Shown here: positions 45,345-55,544 of the stretch, one piece after another | How positions within the stretch are numbered: the stretch's first letter is position 1 | Layout of the letters: each line of letters starts with the position of its first letter | Source: Trametopsis cervina | Lineage: Eukaryota > Basidiomycota > Agaricomycetes > Polyporales > Irpicaceae | Reading direction: 5' to 3' | Assembly (NCBI GenBank): GCA_022385755.1 | Contig: MU278372.1 | Span: forward strand, 186,001-250,000 | DNA: 64,000 nucleotides | Translations under genes and position numbers: made by a program | Notes under the pieces: model-generated | What the model was told of the DNA's origin: nothing | Databases searched by the model: none | Seen by the model: only the letters and a program-made list of their open reading frames with translations

Positions 45345-47210
45345 ATGTCACGGTCACGCGCAGGTTATCCATCGCCTGAGATGCTTGTCTTTCGTACCGG
45401 GCCCCAAGCGTCTGTTCCTTCAGCGAGTGGCACATCTCTCCTTTCCCCAGACCCTCACTACACGAGGTGGAACATGGGTGATAATAACGAATCTAACCTC
45501 AGAAGCCCATCCCCCACAGCTCGACCACCATATGCGCCCATAGAGAGGCCGCAGGAGCGGGACAACGCTCCTACGCAGTCGCGTCCGCTGTTTGCGAGCG
45601 AGTATGTCTTCGACCATTCCCATTCACGCACCCACGATTCTGGCCATGTCGATGGCGATGACACTAGCCCCCACTCAGAGGAAAGGAGTATAGGTCCAGA
45701 TAGAGGAATATCGCAGCGCCGTAGCGCGAGGCAAGAGTTGGCTGGGTCTTCAATCGTCGGCTATAACGTATGTATCACCAGTCCTGCCAGTCGTTTGTTG
45801 GCATTGCTCATGTTACGTTGTGCAGACCCGGTACAATTTTCATTATCCATCCCGTTCCACCCCTCCCCCTTCATCCCCAGGTGCTGTGATACGCTCAATG
45901 CCCGGCCAGCCCGATACACCAGAACTTACACCGGATGATCCTGAATCCTACACAGCCCCATCTCAGTACCAATTGATATCCTTCCCGCAAAGCCTCCCAT
46001 CGCATTCACGGTCTACCTCTGATTCAGCCAGTGGTTCCGCCCCGCGTTCAACGTCACCTGCTCCCAGTGATTCCGCCGCCACCTCAGAGTCCTCTCGCCA
46101 GTCCGTTCCTCCCTCTCTGGTACCAATGGTCATCAAAGCTCCAATACACGTACGAAAGAAGAACAAGAAGCAACGTCTATTTGACGTCGATCGCAAACGC
46201 ATTTGCGAATACGCCGTCGATAACCCTCAACTCAAGCAAGAGGAAATTGCTCAACGTTTTGGAGTGGAAAGGAGCACTGTGAGCAAAATATTGAAGGGGA
46301 AGAAATTTTGGCTTCATGCGACAGCAGAGAACGTACGGGGGACTAAAAATAGGTGCAGGTCATACGTGCTATCTGTCTGGGTTTCGCTCACCTCGCTCAC
46401 AGGGGCGTGAAGTTTCCGTGGTTGGAAATGAAAATGACAGAATGGGCGAGAGAGTGCGCTTTCAAGAATACTCTCATAACCGACGCTTCGATACATGAAC
46501 AGGGACTTCGGTTCGCCAAAACGCAAGGGTGGCCCGAAGGCAAGTTCAAGGCAAGTGCGGGCTGGGTTGAGAACTTTAAGAGTCGAAACGGTATCAAGAA
46601 GGGTATTTGGCGTGGGTCAAAATTTGGCGGTCGATCCGTTATTCTCGACGACACTTACAGAGTGGTCGCTCGTACTTCACCCCTTCCTGAACCGACTCCA
46701 GAGGAGCTTCAGATGATGGCGGCCGTATCAAACCATCCCCCTGCCCCGATGCAACAAGTCGAAGAGAGCGATCATACACGTTTGCAAGTCCGTCGCCATC
46801 CGGTGTGGCAGTCTCCCGATCAATCCGGAGTTGCAACCTCGCATTACATGCCGCCTGCAACGGAAATGCATCCAGCTCACGGCCTTTCCCAATATCCCGC
46901 TGTTGCCACCGATCATCACACCGCAGATGCGCTGGTTTCCCCCGAAGCTTCGCATGGTTCCAATTATGTTGGCCACGAACACGAAGGAGGTCAGCCTATG
47001 CCTTACATGAACGTCGTAGCGCCGAGATATCGCCCGAACGTCCCGCCCGACCCAACGGACGACGACATTGAAAATGCCATCGACACCGTCAAAGCCTATT
47101 TTGACGACAGCAGCCGTAGAGAGTTGCTCTCCGACCCAGAATACAACGTCCTCCTCAGAATCAAGAAGATTATATTCTGCACAGTTGGAGGGCTGCCTCT
47201 TCCCGATTGA
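45345..47210 (+). CDS. CENP-B/Tc5-type helix-turn-helix DNA-binding protein
   Basis: Three exons: 45345-45767, 45826-46352, 46403-47210; 585 residues from the first in-frame ATG (starts at 45381 or 45474 are also possible). The N-terminal half is Ser/Pro-rich. Residues about 250-305 form a CENP-B N-terminal helix-turn-helix (RLFDVDRKRICEYAVDNPQL, then EEIAQRFGVERSTVSKILKG). The Tc5-type second DNA-binding helix bundle follows at about 319-385 (VKFPWLEMKMTEWARECAFK, LRFAKTQGWPEGKFKASAGW, VENFKSRNGIKKG). No DDE transposase domain follows; the rest is His/Pro-rich with a short C-terminal helix. This is the arrangement of domesticated pogo-type DNA-binding proteins such as fission yeast Abp1/Cbh1. 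A nuclear DNA-binding role is secure; the target is unknown. Confidence 0.86.
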
Positions 47211-47881
47211 ACACGTACTCGAACATGACGTCTCAACTCACCAAAATGCCCCCTTCTTCCTCGATTCCATGCATTATCACCACATTCTCTCTTCAGCTTG
47301 TCCGGGGCTTTACATCGTACTGGTTGTTCGTCATCTTTCATTTGCCTGGTCCCAGTATCCGCAACTTCCGCCGTCTGCCAGAGATTCTTATGTCACCATC
47401 ATCATGAACTTTGCATTCCGTCTTCTGCATCCACCATCCATCATCAGTTACATGCACCCTTTCTCAGCCATCATTGACACTCCATTCAATACTCGATATG
47501 TGTTCATTCTCTTCTCATAACGACTATGTTTTATAACATCGCTGTATTATGGAGATTCACCCTCAGGAGGGCGCAAAATTCCTGTAGAGCCCCTCTAGCA
47601 TCCGTTCAATCTTCGCTCCTGTAAATACATCCATGTTGTTTCACCTACAATGCCTCTTAGTACTGTCCTTAATGACAGGGCTGACTTTTGGTGCAGCAAT
47701 GTGACGACGATGATACACGTCGCTAAGTCTGCCTGGAAACTGTCCAAGCCGTAGCGCTCCAGAGTCATGCAGGTTCGCTGAACTGTCAAGGCAAAATACT
47801 AATGTAAGATCGTATGCGTCGGTCTGGGGAAGACTGGATTCTTACGCGGGTGGCGCTTCTTCAACGATGCACTGATGGGCT
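47211..47881. other. Convergent intergenic region
   Basis: 671 bp between the CENP-B-type gene (plus) and UPF0390 (minus). On the minus strand there are splice-like signals (gtaag at about 47849, ttag near 47802), which may mark an intron in the UPF0390 3' UTR. Short frames there (about 47580-47800) could not be joined into a convincing gene. Confidence 0.45.
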
Positions 47882-48299
47882 TCAAGTTTTCTTTTTGTTC
47901 TTTGCTTTCTCCTTATCTTTCTCAGATACACTAAAATAGGGTAGAGGCTTGTCAGCCACATAGGCAGGTAGGCAAATACGTAGAACATACTCCTCGAGAG
48001 CGACATTCTTCATGATCGTAAGTTTGCCGGATGAAGCAGCCGCAGCGGCGTGTTTTTCAATACTTCTGTTAATCTTTGCGCTCAGTTGCTATATGGTTTT
48101 GGTGAGTACATGCAAGGATGGCTGAGCGTATACGGTCAAGAATTACCTGGTGTAGTGTGGCGGTCTTTACTGCTGCAGCCTTCTTAGGAGCCGCATACCG
48201 TAGTCCCTTCTTGGGAGCGGCTGCCGCCTTCGCTGCATGGCGAGATGAGGAAGATGCTTTCTTCTGCTTTGAAAGTCCTTTGATCTGTCCTTGTGCCAT
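47882..48299 (-). CDS. UPF0390 (DUF2462) small basic protein
   Basis: Three exons: 48147-48299, 47991-48088, 47882-47930; 99 residues. It starts MAQGQIKGLSKQKKASSSSR, continues with a Lys/Ala-rich stretch with RYAAPKKAAAVK, then QLSAKINRSIEKHAAAAASS and SGKLTIMKNVALEE, and ends in a Lys-rich tail. This matches the UPF0390/DUF2462 family (leydig cell tumor 10 kDa protein homologues), small very basic proteins probably of the nucleolus with no settled function. ATG at 48299 fits the family's MAQG start. The gene is divergent from NDUFA9 with only 185 bp between start codons. Confidence 0.82.
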
Positions 48300-48484
48300 G
48301 GTCTGTATGGGAGCGAATACTGCTGCAGAACTGGTCGATGTGAGAGTACGATGTACGATATTGCTGCAAACTGATTGGCCCTTCGTCCGGAACATGCCGA
48401 GAGAGGCGCGCCCGAGAGGTCTGTCGACCGACAGCTGAACCGCAACTCGAAACTCGACTACGAATATTCGTTCATTACACAGCG
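48300..48484. promoter_or_regulatory. Short divergent promoter, UPF0390 / NDUFA9
   Basis: Only 185 bp separate the two divergent start codons, so both promoters must overlap here. No TATA box is evident on either strand. Inferred from gene arrangement alone. Confidence 0.5.
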
Positions 48485-50124
48485 ATGCTGAGCACCGCCG
48501 CGCATCGAGCCAGCCTGCCGAGGGTGCTGGCGTCGCAGAAGGCACGTCGTACAGACACCCTCCGTCGCGTCTTAGTACTTACCGACCTTTCCCGGCTACT
48601 TCCTACAGCGCGGGATACACGACTTGCTCAACATCCCTAATAGACCCATTGTCTCGTCTGGCCCACCTGGAAGGAGTGCTAACACTGGCCATGTTGTAAC
48701 CGTATTCGGTTGCACAGGCTTTTTGGGCCGTTACTTAGTGTCTAAAATCGGTGCGTTGAAGCCGTACTTCTGCGTATGAGAAGATATTTCTGAGCATATG
48801 GCGGGCAATGTAGCCAAGTCCGGAACCCAGGTTATAGTGCCTTACCGTGATGAGGATGAGAAAAGGCATCTTAAGGTTATGGGGGATTTAGGACAGATAG
48901 TGCCCATGGTACGTCTGCCCAGAGAATACGACTGCGATAGTCATTGAAGTTTACATATTCATGTTACAGGAGTGGGACTTGCGCCGTCCAGACCAGATTG
49001 AGGAATGTCTTCGACATTCAGATACCGTGTACAACCTGGTTGGCCGTGAGTTCGAAACAAAGTAAGCAGTCCCTGCCCAGGCGACCCCCCTTACAGTTGA
49101 ACTTATCTTGCGGGCCTGGTCTCCAGGAATTTTGACTTCAAATCAGTCCAAGTAGACGGAGCCGAGACCATTGCAAAGGTTGCTGCTGCGGCCGGCGTTC
49201 CGCGTCTGATTCACGTTTCCCACCTGAATGCGTCTGCTACCTCTAAATCAAAGTTCTATCAAACGAAAGCCGAGGGCGAAGAGAGGGTTAAAGACGCGTT
49301 TCCGACAGCCACAATCGTACGACCTGCCACAATGTTTGGGTACGAAGATAGGCTGCTGAACAATCTGGCCAGTGCGTAACATGTCATTCTGTTTTTCATG
49401 AGAGCCCTTGACGTAATTGCGATATCCTCTATTCAGTCTGGTCTATATGGTGGAAGCTGAACAACGCGCAGACGAAGATACGTCCAGTACACGTGAGTCT
49501 GATGGGTGGTGTACGCAGAGCTCAGCCTGACATAGACATCTGATCTATAGGTCATGGATGTAGCGCAGGCCTTGACGAACCTATTATCGATACCTTCCCT
49601 GCCAGGCACTTTAAACCTCCCAGGGCCGTCTACATTGACCTATGACTATCTTCTCGCCCTCCTGTCTACGGTTACGTACAATCCACCGTCGCGTGCACCA
49701 GTCGTTCCCAAGAGCGTGGCTACTTTACTTGCACGTTTGGCTCAGAACGTTTGGTGGCCAGCACTCAGCCCCGATGAAGTGGAGAGGAGATACATCAACG
49801 ACTCGGAGGTTCCTGGCGACTGGGACAAGGTGGGAGTGGAGCCGACCGAGATCGAAGATAACGCTTTGTTGTACTTGAGACGGTACCGTTCCGCGTAAGT
49901 GGCTTCCACGCTCCTGTTACCGAATGACTAACATATTCACTTCCTTCATCTCGGTGCCTATGTTGCTGGTTATACTTTACTCTGCATCAGAGAGAACTTT
50001 GTTCGGCCTGTTGTCCTACCTCCATCTCGCGAAAACCCGGTGAGTGCCACTTCGTGGGCCTTGATCGCACACGCAAGGAATTGAACGTCGATTATCTCCT
50101 CTTTTGCAGTGGGAGTTCTCATAG
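48485..50124 (+). CDS. NDUFA9: Mitochondrial complex I subunit NDUFA9 (39/40-kDa, SDR-like)
   Basis: Nine exons: 48485-48541, 48609-48750, 48814-48908, 48970-49061, 49127-49371, 49437-49492, 49551-49894, 49991-50039, 50110-50124; 364 residues. An arginine-containing N-terminus (MLSTAAHRASLPRVLAS) is a likely mitochondrial presequence. The atypical short-chain-dehydrogenase core has the NAD(P)-binding glycine motif VTVFGCTGFLGRYLVSKI, VIVPYRDEDEKRHLKVMGDL, YNLVGREFETKNFDF, HVSHLNASATSKSKFYQTKA and TIVRPATMFGYEDRLLNNLA, all typical of NDUFA9. It is an accessory subunit at the matrix-arm/membrane-arm junction of complex I and binds NADPH structurally. The first intron (48542-48608) needs a GC donor to keep frame. 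The last tiny exon (WEFS stop) is the least certain. Confidence 0.93.
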
Positions 50125-50885
50125 ATCTAGGATTGGGTGGCTGCGGTTGAGGCACCAGATCTGCGTCTAGGTGTCCTTGGCAATACATAACACCATTTCA
50201 GTGAGAACGCGGTTTTGCATCGGTGCATCGGCACTGAACGTCTGTGGGATGTGGGTCATTGAACAAACGACGTACCAACGTGGTCCTCTGCGTGTATCTA
50301 AGCACCTTATGCACGTATAAACCACGCCGAGCAAAATCTGCGCTCTCATGCATCAAACACAAAAAATTCATGAGAAAAGGCCCTTGTGATATGAGTGTGG
50401 GTGGGAACCGCATCAATGACATAGCACTGAGCCGCTTCCAGCGCGGACTCATCGTCTGAGAAGGCGTACGATGCGTTTGAGCTAGACGTAACCTCGGCGA
50501 ATTAAGGATTGTGTGAATGAGTTGTGGATCCCGCCAGCGCTGTATGTGAACCTGGAAACATCCCTGTGATACCACTGCTCGTGCTGGCCATATATCGGCG
50601 AATTCTCTTTCACGTTGAAGGTGGATTACTTCGGGGGGCCTAGGGCGGATGCTGTAAGGTAGCTACGATGTTGGATTCCTAAACGCCGTCAATTGGTGGG
50701 AATATTAACGGTGTCGTAGGCGGAGGGGACCAGGGCGAATGCCGGTGCAGACTTAGAAAATGCACATGTGGCATCCATATGAGAGGAGACATGCATTAAC
50801 AAAGCTAGGGTGTTCATAAAGTATGCTACATAGATGCAGGGAAGGTTGATTCTGGGTGCAGAGCAGGATGTAGGGTGCAGAGCGA
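50125..50885. other. Convergent intergenic region
   Basis: 761 bp between the stops of NDUFA9 (plus) and TOM22 (minus). Only short frames without motifs; two 3' UTRs expected. Confidence 0.5.
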
Positions 50886-51476
50886 TCAGAAGCCAGGAGG
50901 GACGATCCCCTTCTGCTGGGTCTGATTGGAGCCTGAAGGGGCTGGGTACATAGACGAGGGCGCAGCCATCTGTAAATATGGTGAAGAAGTAATCAGCGAG
51001 GTACTTGGGCGGAGGTGAAGTTACGATATAAGGACATAGGGTCATGCTGACGTGCCGGAGAATTTCGCATGCTCGCGAGGAATGGGGCCACGTACCTGCT
51101 GCGCACCGTACTGCTGCGCGTACTGCTCCTTCTCCTGTGCCACAATCTTGGACTCGTCCTCCAGACTAAGTGCGAGAGGGAGTCCCACGAGCAAAGCGCT
51201 TGTGGTGACTATCCACACGATGTTGCCGACCACTTTGCCACCTGATTTGAGGAAGCTGGCCGTTTTCGAGAACCGCGAGGCGATAGTGTGCCGTGTGGTT
51301 GGGGGCACGATGTCAACCAGAGCGGTTAGACGTTCGTAGAATGACTCTTCCGCGTCGATGTCTGACTCGTTCGATGACAGCGAGACAGATGAGGACGTGC
51401 GAGAGGATGCCTGGGACGCGTATGGGGAGTTTCCAACATCCTGGTCCTTCTCTTCAACAATCTCAACCTTGACCAT
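50886..51476 (-). CDS. TOM22: Mitochondrial import receptor subunit Tom22
   Basis: Two exons: 51096-51476 and 50886-50969; 154 residues. The acidic cytosolic N-terminus (MVKVEIVEEKDQD, many Asp/Glu/Ser) receives presequences. The family block ESFYERLTALVDIVPPTTRH leads into the single transmembrane segment (KVVGNIVWIVTTSALLVGLP, about 81-104). A short intermembrane-space tail is Gln-rich and ends KGIVPPGF. Tom22 is the central receptor and organiser of the TOM complex in the outer mitochondrial membrane. Reading through the intron would give a different short tail ending HAKFSGTSA; the spliced form restores the typical PPGF end, so I prefer it. Confidence 0.93.
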
Positions 51477-51945
51477 TGTGAGCTACGATGACGACGAGAC
51501 GGTATGAAGGCGTGAGTTGGTTGGTGGCAGATGCGAGCAAGCCGCTGACGTTGCCAAAAATTGGCATGCTGCATTAATGTGACTACGTGATGTGACTTTG
51601 TGACATGACCCCGAACACCCGCAAGTATCTACGTCCGCAGTGATAACATCACTGTAGGAATCAATGATTCCTAGTGTCCGTCGCGTATTGCACAGAGAGT
51701 TGGATGAAGCTGTCGTTTATACGTAGAACAATGTAGTTAGCAAGTACCAGCAATCTCTGAGGTAGTCGACGCGTGTGGCACGGTTATCAATGTTGTTTTC
51801 CGCAAGCGCCTCTTCGGGGCCGAGCCGTTTTGGATTCAAGCTCGCAGCACCATTCGGCAGCTCTATTTCAAGCCACCGACAGATCTTACAACGTCTTACC
51901 CAATCTCTCTCTTCAACCACGACTATCTCTCGCTCTCCTTTCACT
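51477..51945. promoter_or_regulatory. Divergent promoter, TOM22 / zinc-cluster gene
   Basis: 469 bp between divergent start codons. It is pyrimidine-rich on the plus strand just before 51946. No specific binding site could be named. Confidence 0.45.
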
Positions 51946-54900
51946 ATGGAGGCTTCGGGGTCGGCTCAGTCTGGCAGCTCGGGTATGAATAAACTCTCCT
52001 TCGCGCGCAGGAGGTCATCGTTAATCTCACCGGTATGCCTGCAGGATTCAATTTCTCTTCCCCCTCTGTGCAGAACCAGATACACGAGTTAGCCAAGACG
52101 CTGCCGCCTCCGCGAAGGCAGAATACGGCTTGCGATGCGTGCAGGTCCGTCACTATGTCGTTTGCGGGTGAACATGCTGAGTCCTGACGCGTTGTGGGCA
52201 TTGCCCTTTAGGTCGCGTAAGGTGAAGTGCAATCAGCTTCCAGGACAGGACAAGGTAAATAGCATCCTAATGAGACGCCAAATACATACTAATAATGTTA
52301 TCAGTGTGCAGTAAGGGCTTCCTCTGTCTATAGCTGCGTATAGAGACGTGCGTCTGATACCTCTTGCGTTGTTGATAGCATTGTATGGCGAAAAACTATC
52401 CTTGCACGTTAGTATATTCTTTGGTTTCACCGAAATGTGCTCTCATTGCGTGCAGACATTATGTACAGCAAGCTACCTCAGAAAAGAAACGGCTCGCGGC
52501 CAAGAGGCCGCGCGCCCTGAGCAACGCTAACGGCAGGTTGGTCAATGTGCACCACTCGTGTTCCCACAAACTGATCAGTTGGCCAGTCACTCAGCGAGCC
52601 CGGGGCCTATACGAACGTAAGCATTTTACACCCTCTGTGATCGCCGACCTTCTTACGTATCCCCTTCCAGGCCTTCAGAAGCAGGCGGCTCCTCCCGCGT
52701 GCACCCTTACCCCCCTGTAGCCGTTCAATCTCCTACACCACAACCTATCCCACAATTCTCGAGGATTACTCTGGAAACACCGACAAAAGAGCTCCTTTCT
52801 TATCTTTTTTCGCCTCCGGATCCGAAGTTCGTCCTTTTTTAGGGGTCGAATGCTATCACTCACCTGGACTTGATTTCTGCACGCAGTGCGTTCAGCGGAG
52901 CGTACAGCCCGCAGCTGCCAAACACGCAGATACCACGAACAGCCTCCGAGGCCTATGCAGAATGGGGCGAGGAGGCGCATCGACTGCAATCAGAAAGTTA
53001 CAGAATCGAGTACGTGCTTCACTTGCACCGGCGCCGCTGCCACCGCCCCAATTTCCAGTTTTATCGTCGAATGATTGATGGGCTTTGGCTGATACGCGTT
53101 TACAGCTTCGCCTTTGATTTGGTAGAAGTCTTCTTTCAGATCGTTCACACTCGCCTGCCGCTCTTGAACCCTTCACAGTTTCGCGCCCGTCTACAGCACA
53201 ATCTCCAGACGGTTAGTCCTTATGCACCTGTTGATCGCAGTGGATATGGATCCCCTGGTTCAATCGTCAACCAGAAAGGCATTCACAACGCGTCAGTATT
53301 TACTAAGTGGGCTAATCCTGGCCTGTCGTTGGCCTCTATCTTAGCATGATACTGATATGACATCCGTATTTATAGGTTAGTGGCCGTCGTTATCTCTTGG
53401 GGTGCCAAATTCTCGGAACATCCGCTACTCGTGAAGGATCGGGCGCGTAATAACGGACAGAGTCATCTAGCCAAAACGCTTATCAATCGTGCTCGCGATT
53501 TGGCCGAGGACTTAAAGGTCCACCGTGTTCCAAATGCGGATCACGTTGTTGTGGCGTTGCTCATTGAGCCTTTGCAAAGTCGTGAGTGATCTTCCGTAAA
53601 CCAGCTGTACCACATTCTCATCATAACTCGCATTGTGCCCTCGCGACTCAGAGAACTTCGATGAACCCGGAGGTGTGTCCTTTGCCCATTGCAGCAGAAC
53701 TAGGAGCTGAGGCACTTGGCATCAAGGTTTCCATGGTTTTTGGTTATTCTCCGCTATTCGTCTGTTACTTGATTTACAGGTGAGTTCATTGCAGCTTTAG
53801 CCATCCTCCCTCTCCGGATGCCGTCATGCCGACTCCATACCACCAGATCAACCACAAGTCAGTCATGTCAAATATCGAGGATCCGGAAGCACGTGGAACG
53901 ATGATTTTCGCTTGGTGGATGGCGTGTTTGTCGGATGCCTACCGAAGTGTCTACTACAGGCGAAAACCCATGTTGTCAGTCATCATCTATATCTTCCTGC
54001 GAGCTATCACTCATGCATTCTCCATCATTGGCTGTCCTGATTCAATATAGGGACGATGATGACTACGACATCGACTTCTATACTGTTGGGCCCATGCCGC
54101 CGTCCGGCCTTGTCGAGAGCGCCAATCCCTCGCCATCCATCAGAGAGCAGCTGGAGGTGAGTTCCGATGTCTTCGCAGGTTCTAGCATAGCCATTTTTGA
54201 CATCTCTTCGTTATCTCAACCAGTTTCTGGTGCGTTACAACCCATTCCCAGGTGTGACGAATGTAATTCCTCACATGGTGGAATTATCACAGGGCTACTA
54301 CCGCTCAGCTCACGCTCTAGCTCGCGTAGCCCGTCAGATGTCTCGCCAGCTATGGCGGCCCGCCACAGAGTCTGATGGTGTACCCCTCGAAGTGCTCAAT
54401 GCTCTCATTACTTCGCTCAATGACTGGAAGGATGAACATCTGCAGCGCGTCGGCGTTCCCACCAACTTTGCGGCAGAATGGGATTTCGTCAGCGCGGTCT
54501 CCGCCTGTAAGTAGCATAGCGATTTTTCGGCGTTCCAGAACTCAGGTACCACGGATGCTGACTTTTCTGTTCCATTGTATATTGCAGGTGCCAGCGACGC
54601 GACATATCACATCATGTGGATCGTCCTATTCAATGCCCTGGATGACTTCGGTATAAGAGAGGTAAACGATATGGTCCGCACGGGAAGCCCTGGGAACGAG
54701 CATCCCAGTTTTGCTCAGATAGAGAGCATCAAGAAGAAGGTCGGTGACGATGCTCTGCATGGGGCTCTTCGCATTTCGGGATTGGTCAGTACGATTTGGT
54801 CATGGATCCGTCATATTCGCTTAGCTGACTGTTCGTGCCGCAGGCGGGCGTGTTGACCACCAATGGCTATCTAGTACGCCACCACCCTAGATGATGGCAA

Positions 54901-55241
54901 GTTCAGTGTGAATTGACCGTTTCTCACAGCGTTTGGATTCCGCAGTCATGCATGTAAGCATAATTCAAGCAGGAACATTGTTGGCGCGGCTAGGTCGACC
55001 GGAAGTAGAGAACTGTATCAAAGGCCTCGAGCAGTACAGCTACGCCTACGAAGAGTGCATGGAACAGGCCGCAGAAATTACGCGCCAGTACACCCAGGCA
55101 CTCGCGGGAGAATTTGACCTCCAACATATGGCTTCGGTTCTCCCGCGGCCCACACCCGTTCGGGAGCACATCGCCGTCCATGACAGTGGCTTGGGGATGT
55201 CTTTCGATACAGCAATGTCCGTTGGCCAATATCGGGGATGA
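51946..55241 (+). CDS. Zn(II)2Cys6 transcription factor
   Basis: Exons: 51946-51982, 52045-52144, 52212-52254, 52305-52310, 52379-52407, 52456-52536, 52671-52826, 52887-53009, 53106-53291, 53376-53581, unresolved 53582-53846, then 53847-53974, 54051-54156, 54224-54229 (uncertain), 54293-54506, 54588-54784, 54844-54873, 54930-55241. The N-terminal binuclear zinc cluster is complete: Cys42-x2-Cys45-x6-Cys52-x8-Cys61-x2-Cys64-x6-Cys71, followed by a basic linker (EKKRLAAKRPRALS). The middle has the fungal-specific transcription factor homology region (DLVEVFFQIVHTRLPLLNPS, VVISWGAKFSEHPLL, FAWWMACLSDAYRSVYYRRK, YDIDFYTVGPMPP, RQLWRPATESDG). It is a nuclear DNA-binding regulator, possibly of carbon or stress metabolism by family analogy; no target is evident. 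Cys61 and Ala62 are encoded by a 6-nt microexon. Confidence 0.88.
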
Positions 55242-55544
55242 TAGGCATCGCTTTCTTGTTTGTTAGGTAGCATTCCAGACTAGTATGGACGATTCACCTA
55301 TTCGACCTCCTGTACGGGTCGTGGTGACGGTGTTATTTATCAATTCTCGCTTTGTTGTATCTACTCAACCATTGTAGTGTCACTCTTAGCCCCTCTCACT
55401 CTATATCTACCTTTGGATTCATGTTGTTGGATTGATACTGTAACCACTCGGCACACTATGTAGAGCGTTATTATATAGAAGCTCATACCCGGAATGGAAT
55501 GCGCCGGACACCCCATACTACGCCACTGTTCGACCATGTACAGA
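55242..55544. other. Short convergent intergenic gap
   Basis: 303 bp between the zinc-cluster gene and SAS10, stop to stop. Nothing but AT-richer 3' UTR-like sequence. Confidence 0.5.

Noticed and set aside
47580..47870. Small minus-strand gene downstream of UPF0390
   Set aside because: Splice-like sites are present, but no choice of frames gives a protein with an ATG and sensible length; a spliced 3' UTR is simpler.
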